Shown in pieces: positions 59,956 through 64,000 of a stretch of 64,000 nucleotides of DNA. Source of the DNA: Hydractinia symbiolongicarpus (Eukaryota; Cnidaria; Hydrozoa; Anthoathecata; Hydractiniidae). Each line of letters opens with the position of its first letter. Position 1 is the stretch's first letter. Below the pieces are notes generated by a model that saw only the letters and a list, made by a program, of their open reading frames with translations, had not been told where the DNA came from and made no database searches. The stretch spans positions 22,201,001-22,265,000 of the forward strand of contig NC_079882.1 in NCBI RefSeq assembly GCF_029227915.1, written 5' to 3'. The translations under genes and the position numbers were made by a program.

Positions 59956-61966
59956 TGTTGTGCCCCAAATTGTAATATTTACCCCATTTTGTAATACCTG
60001 CCTCAATTTGTAATACCTCCCTCAATTTGTAATAACACCTGCCCCAATTTGTAATAATAGAGTTGCCCCAATTTGTAATTATTCAAAGCTGCCTCAATTT
60101 GTAATAACACCTTGCCCCAATTTGAATAACATGAAAAATACCATAATAACTTTCCTGCAGTTTTAGCTCGCCGAATTGACAGGACACACTATCTACTAAG
60201 AATTTTTTATTAATCTAGCACAAGCGCTGTCACGGGTATAATAACGGAAAAAATGGTTGAAAGAACAAACCAAAGTTTCTTTTTCTTTTAAAAAATTAAA
60301 TATACCAAAATATATTCAAAAGTAAAAATGTTCAATCAATTTGATAAGCAAGATTGCGTACCATACATACGTTAAGGGTTGCAACGGCTTGATCCCATTT
60401 TAACCATCTTCAATTAAATTTTTGGAACCTTTCCGCTATCATCTCCCTCATCAACCAATCTATTTTCATCAAACACCTCTTCGCTAACATCTCCCTCATC
60501 AACCAATTCACTTTCATCGAACACCTCTCCTCCACTATCAATTGCCTCCCCTAATATTTCATTCCATAAGGTGACATAATGAATACCTTGTCCCTCCGCA
60601 AAATGTCCCAGTGTGATATCACCTCGTGGGTTGGGATTCATTAAGCGAATTACGGTGAATGCGTCTCTCCCTAATGTAGAAACAACTCTTACATTGACAT
60701 CATATATATCTGCACAAGCACGAAGTGTTAGCTCGTTACCATATACCCCATTTATAGCCATGTTTTGAATGTATTCGGAACAAGAAACTTCTACGTAAAG
60801 TTCTATTGGCCAGCCGTCTACGTTAACGTCATTAATCCGTAGGTGATTGATAACATCTTTTCTAACATCTTTTGGTTAAAAATAAATGCTATATTCTTGT
60901 AGTGCATAGAATATAGGTAAAAAATAACTATTTCCATCAAAGCGGATTATAAGAAACGTAAAACCCTCAGTCGGACAGGCTTTGCAATATATCTTCCTGC
61001 GCGAGAGGAATGAGAAAAATTTTACAACGCTGGTACCTTTATGTACCTTTTTCTTTTTCTTTGACATTTTTTTCATATTATTTTTCAAATTATAGTCAGA
61101 AATGTCTTCAACGTAGAATTCTATCACACATGACTTTTTGTGACCGGGTAGAGTTATTGAAATATCATACTCTCGATTCTACTATGCTTTTTCAAAACTT
61201 TTCCAGGAATAACATGTTCGGTACTTTATCATTTTTCTTGCTTCCGATACGTAAGAAAATCTCTATCGCCAATCTTGTACTTCTTGTAGACATTTTTTGG
61301 AGCCCTGAGTATTTGATTAGTTTTTCTCTTGCTACATTCACGTGCGATTTCACGAAGGTGTTTGATTTATCATTCTTTTATTGATATCTTTTGCAGATGG
61401 TCAATTAGAACGTCCTATTGATATTGTTAGGTTTTTCATGGAAACACCAGCCTTGACAAGTTTGTTAGATTTTCTTTCTAAATATACTTCAAAGGCAGCA
61501 CTTCATCCCAATTCCACACGCGTTTCATTATTTAAACACCGCATTTTTTACCCAATAATGTTAAAGATATCAAGATAGGAAAGAACAAAAGTATCTTCAA
61601 CAGTAATGTTGTTGTTTACACCAAAGTCATTCATTCACTAACACATCAAACATTGCGACGCAACCTGGTTTTTATGCATTGCGATCCTATTTCTTTCCGT
61701 TAATATCAGTCGTTGCAAAGATGAAAAGAATAAACTAAAGTTACATGAAAAATTAAATGTTTATTTTCCGAATGGCCCTGTGCCAAGGTTGCAAGTTTCT
61801 TTTCTCTTCCTAAGTTTTACAATGGATTCTCCAAATTAAATATTTTCGAGAAAAGAAATTATTTCAAATTGGGGAAGGTGTCATAACGAATTGCGGCAGC
61901 TTTGAATTATTACAAATTGGGGCAAGCGTTATTACAAATTGGGGCAGGTATTACAAATTCGGAACA
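59956..61966. mobile_element. Ginger-like DNA transposon relic with CCCCAATTTGTAATA subterminal repeats
   Basis: The left 170 bp hold about seven copies of (G)CCCCAATTTGTAATA; the right 100 bp hold about four in reverse orientation. Reading inward, both ends start TGTT (59956; complement of 61966), which suits the TGT..ACA ends of Ginger elements. The minus-strand interior has a short integrase-tail-like stretch (KYKIGDRDFL, near 61270) and then a broken OTU-domain frame. From memory, OTU domains accompany integrase-type transposases in some Ginger elements. No clean target duplication was found, so boundaries and class are tentative. Confidence 0.5.
60414..61127 (-). pseudogene. OTU-domain (deubiquitinase-like) pseudogene with lost catalytic Cys
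   Basis: One reading frame with an internal TAA (60878-60876). Upstream of it is RFDGNSYFLPIFYALQEY, matching the OTU motif DGNC-F but with Ser in place of the catalytic Cys (codon 60929-60927). Downstream the frame continues RKDVINHLR, NELTLRACADIYDVNV and the His motif GHFAEGQGIHYVTL, which is typical of OTU. A tail repeats EVFDE-x2-LVDEGD twice. The stop and the Cys change make it inactive as a protease. It belongs to the transposon at 59956-61966. Confidence 0.75.
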
Positions 61967-63681
61967 GGTTCGGAATATGTTGCCCAGTGCAGATAATGAA
62001 ACGCTTCTTTGAAAAAATTTTGAGGTTATAAAAAAAATAACTCCAAGGACACGTACACCACCGCAATGTAAGATCATGTTTATATTTTCTTTATGATTGA
62101 TAAAGTTATCAAATTTGCTAGCAACGGTATTGTTGCTTAGATCGTCGCAGTATACTAAAATAGAATCGAATAAAATGTTTACGCAAATAACTATAGCTGT
62201 AATTACAGAACTGCCCTAAAACTCCGCCTGTTTAAAGGTTGTCTTTAGAAGGGTGGGAAAGAAGGATGGCTAATAGCCATGAAGTCTTGGATACGACATT
62301 TGTTTTTATTGTCTGATAATTGAGGAGCAGCAGTCAATATTTGCAGTCATAATTGTCAAGAAAATGTTATACAATAGTCATAATAGTCGACTGTAGTAGA
62401 AACACGAAAGTTTTAGAGATAGAAAATTTCCTCTGTGTAATTGTTGCACTGCGTTCACCGAGTTTTATAGGAAAAAAAGCTAACCTTTTTAATAAATTCG
62501 ATGAACGTTGTTTTTCAAAGCAAATAGCTACACGTCTTTCTAATTTTGCATTGTGTTATAATCGTGCTGGTTAATGCAAGGTTTTACGACTTCTGACAAG
62601 TAACGATGTAGAAAAACATGAAAGAAAAATGATTGATTAAAGCATTTTCTAAGTGTTTTTCAACTATTGTAATCAGCTTCTCCAGACTTCAGCCGTGATT
62701 GGTGGCTGATGACAAGAACTAGCGGTTTATATACCAACCCAACTCATCCTATTTCTAAAACAAGGGGAACATTTTTCATGACAATCACGTTTTCAGGAGT
62801 TACAGAAGTTCAACCGTGGGATTGTTTGCCCGCCTTTGCTCGGATATTTGCGTTTCCCGTCCTTTAGGGTTAATTTAAGACTTAATTATGTATTTTTGCG
62901 TACATTTAGATTTTATATTCGTTAGGGTTACTTCACATGTTTTAAAATTTAGTGTTGTCAAACTTTTTTAAAAAATTGATCCATTGCTTTCAACTTCCAC
63001 AGATATATACATATATACAAGGAGTTATACAAAGAAAATCAAGGGCCTCAATATGATAACTGTCAGCAAAAATCTGAAAATCATGAAACAGAACCACATA
63101 TATTTTTTAAATTACGCAAGCCTCATTGATGGCAAGCACACCAAACCATTTGAAAGCGGCTTTCGCAAAGAGTTAGCTAATTTCTGACATGTTAAAATAA
63201 CAGTTATATCAGTGAGCAAAAGAAACAAAGTCGCTTTGTGAAATGACCATTGTAATAACTAACAAAATTTACTGCAACATGCATTCTCCTTATACGTTTT
63301 TGAGGTACGGTGAATGGAACTATCCATAAAACTTTTAAGTGAATCATCGAAGTCATTCTTGTCTAGATTAAATCGTTTTCTCGTGCCAAAAAAAAGGACA
63401 GACATTTTTTAGTATTACTGTTTTTAAAATAGAAACCTTGCCAGTTGGAGATCTCCTTTGGCACACAGCAAACAGAATAACGTAATGAAATAAATTAATG
63501 ACGATGATTTTATATTAGCACAAAATGGTGATAAAAACTAACTACAAGTATATACACCTAAATAAATATAATAATATAATATACAATTTATCCTTTTTAC
63601 ATAATTTCATTTTTGTTTTATATTTTTTGTCTATTTCGTGTCTTTTTTTCGATCATATATATGTGACTTTTTGTGATCCCA
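61967..63681. other. Intergenic, nothing recognised
   Basis: AT-rich spacer between the transposon relic and peptide gene B; only short unrecognised frames. I looked for a third copy of the FGMWH coding motif and did not see one. Confidence 0.55.
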
Positions 63682-63687
63682 TTTATT
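63682..63687 (-). promoter_or_regulatory. Polyadenylation signal AATAAA of peptide gene B
   Basis: Minus-strand AATAAA about 60 bases after the stop codon. Confidence 0.55.
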
Positions 63688-63746
63688 GGTTCGTTCAGCG
63701 TTTTCAGAATTTCTAACCATAGTATAAACTTTCTTAGTAGAGTCGT

Positions 63747-64000
63747 TCAAACGTTACCATCTCCTGAATAGTGCCACATTCCAAATCTTCGAACACGTAG
63801 ACATCTTCTGCGATTTCTACTTCGTAAAATACAAAGTTTGAAGAATCGGTTGCCAGTTGAGCGCCTTGTACGCGATTTACCAGATAATCTAAAGCGAATT
63901 TGTTTTAAAATAATAGCAGGCTTGGAATTTTTGACTTCGTTTGATTCTCCATTTGTGAGTATAGCCACCCTGTTTCCAACTTGCGTTCTGAACACAACAG
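63747..64000 (-). CDS. Secreted cationic two-cysteine peptide precursor B, partial at right edge
   Basis: Open frame from the window edge to a TGA at 63749-63747. It is the paralogue of precursor A. After RTRR comes a 36-residue peptide with FKLC, nine residues, CLR-x3-FGMWH and an end reading GDGNV. A uses mainly Lys where B uses Arg, so charge positions are kept while residues change. The pro-region (GESNEVKNSKPAIILKQ) has little similarity to A. No ATG is present in frame, so the signal peptide and 5' exons lie beyond base 64000. The gene converges on A, with stops 9.8 kb apart. Confidence 0.78.
   Translation of the reverse strand, partial: VVFRTQVGNRVAILTNGESNEVKNSKPAIILKQIRFRLSGKSRTRRSTGNRFFKLCILRSRNRRRCLRVRRFGMWHYSGDGNV

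Noticed and set aside
61010-61384. 124-codon plus-strand open frame
   Set aside because: It is the antisense shadow of the integrase-like/OTU region read on the minus strand.
1-64000. CRISPR arrays, operons, rRNA or viral genes
   Set aside because: No regularly spaced direct repeats with unique spacers, no rRNA-like block and no viral structural gene were seen; gene structure is eukaryotic throughout.

Overview
This looks like one AT-rich chromosomal segment from an animal. Genes are split into many short exons with GT..AG (one GC..AG) introns, and the conserved genes are metazoan (a spectraplakin, SND1/Tudor-SN, a RERG/RASL11-type GTPase, an SLC25 glutamate carrier). The mix of piggyBac-, Harbinger-, Ginger- and LINE-like debris and the many short foldback repeats suggest a cnidarian, probably a hydrozoan or other medusozoan. 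That placement is inference, not proof. There is no operon structure, CRISPR array, rRNA or complete tRNA.

Layout. 0.7-15.6 kb, minus strand: the 5' two-thirds of a spectraplakin (MACF1/dystonin/short-stop family), with two calponin-homology domains, a plakin domain and the start of its SH3; it runs off the left edge. It has two phase-compatible alternative first exons. An intronic ORF with a predicted membrane segment may be a third, internal first exon. 15.6-22.4 kb: no host gene; a decayed reverse-transcriptase element split by a piggyBac-like element at a TTAA site, plus hairpins. 22.4-33.2 kb, minus: a complete 19-exon SND1 gene (897 aa) with a decayed APE-type LINE in intron 7. 33.2-41.6 kb: an internally deleted LINE, a Harbinger-like element nested in a GTTCGAGTTATCG-repeat element, and foldbacks. 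41.6-44.2 kb, plus: a Ras-like GTPase. 45.3-50.1 kb, minus: a complete 9-exon mitochondrial glutamate carrier. 52.8-54.1 kb, plus: a small secreted-peptide precursor gene. 54-63.7 kb: a SINE, foldbacks, and a Ginger-like element with a broken OTU-domain gene. 63.75-64 kb, minus: a second, partial peptide gene that is clearly paralogous to the first.

The four conserved genes are ordinary housekeeping or cytoskeletal loci and show no functional link to each other. The most novel signal is the pair of convergent paralogous precursors. Each ends in a cationic C-terminal peptide released after an R-x-R-R site, with two cysteines nine residues apart and a near-invariant FGMWH tail. I do not recognise this family. 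The second most interesting is the possible membrane-anchored spectraplakin isoform. Exon boundaries were read by eye from splice consensus, phase and homology remembered from these families. No alignment or database search was run.
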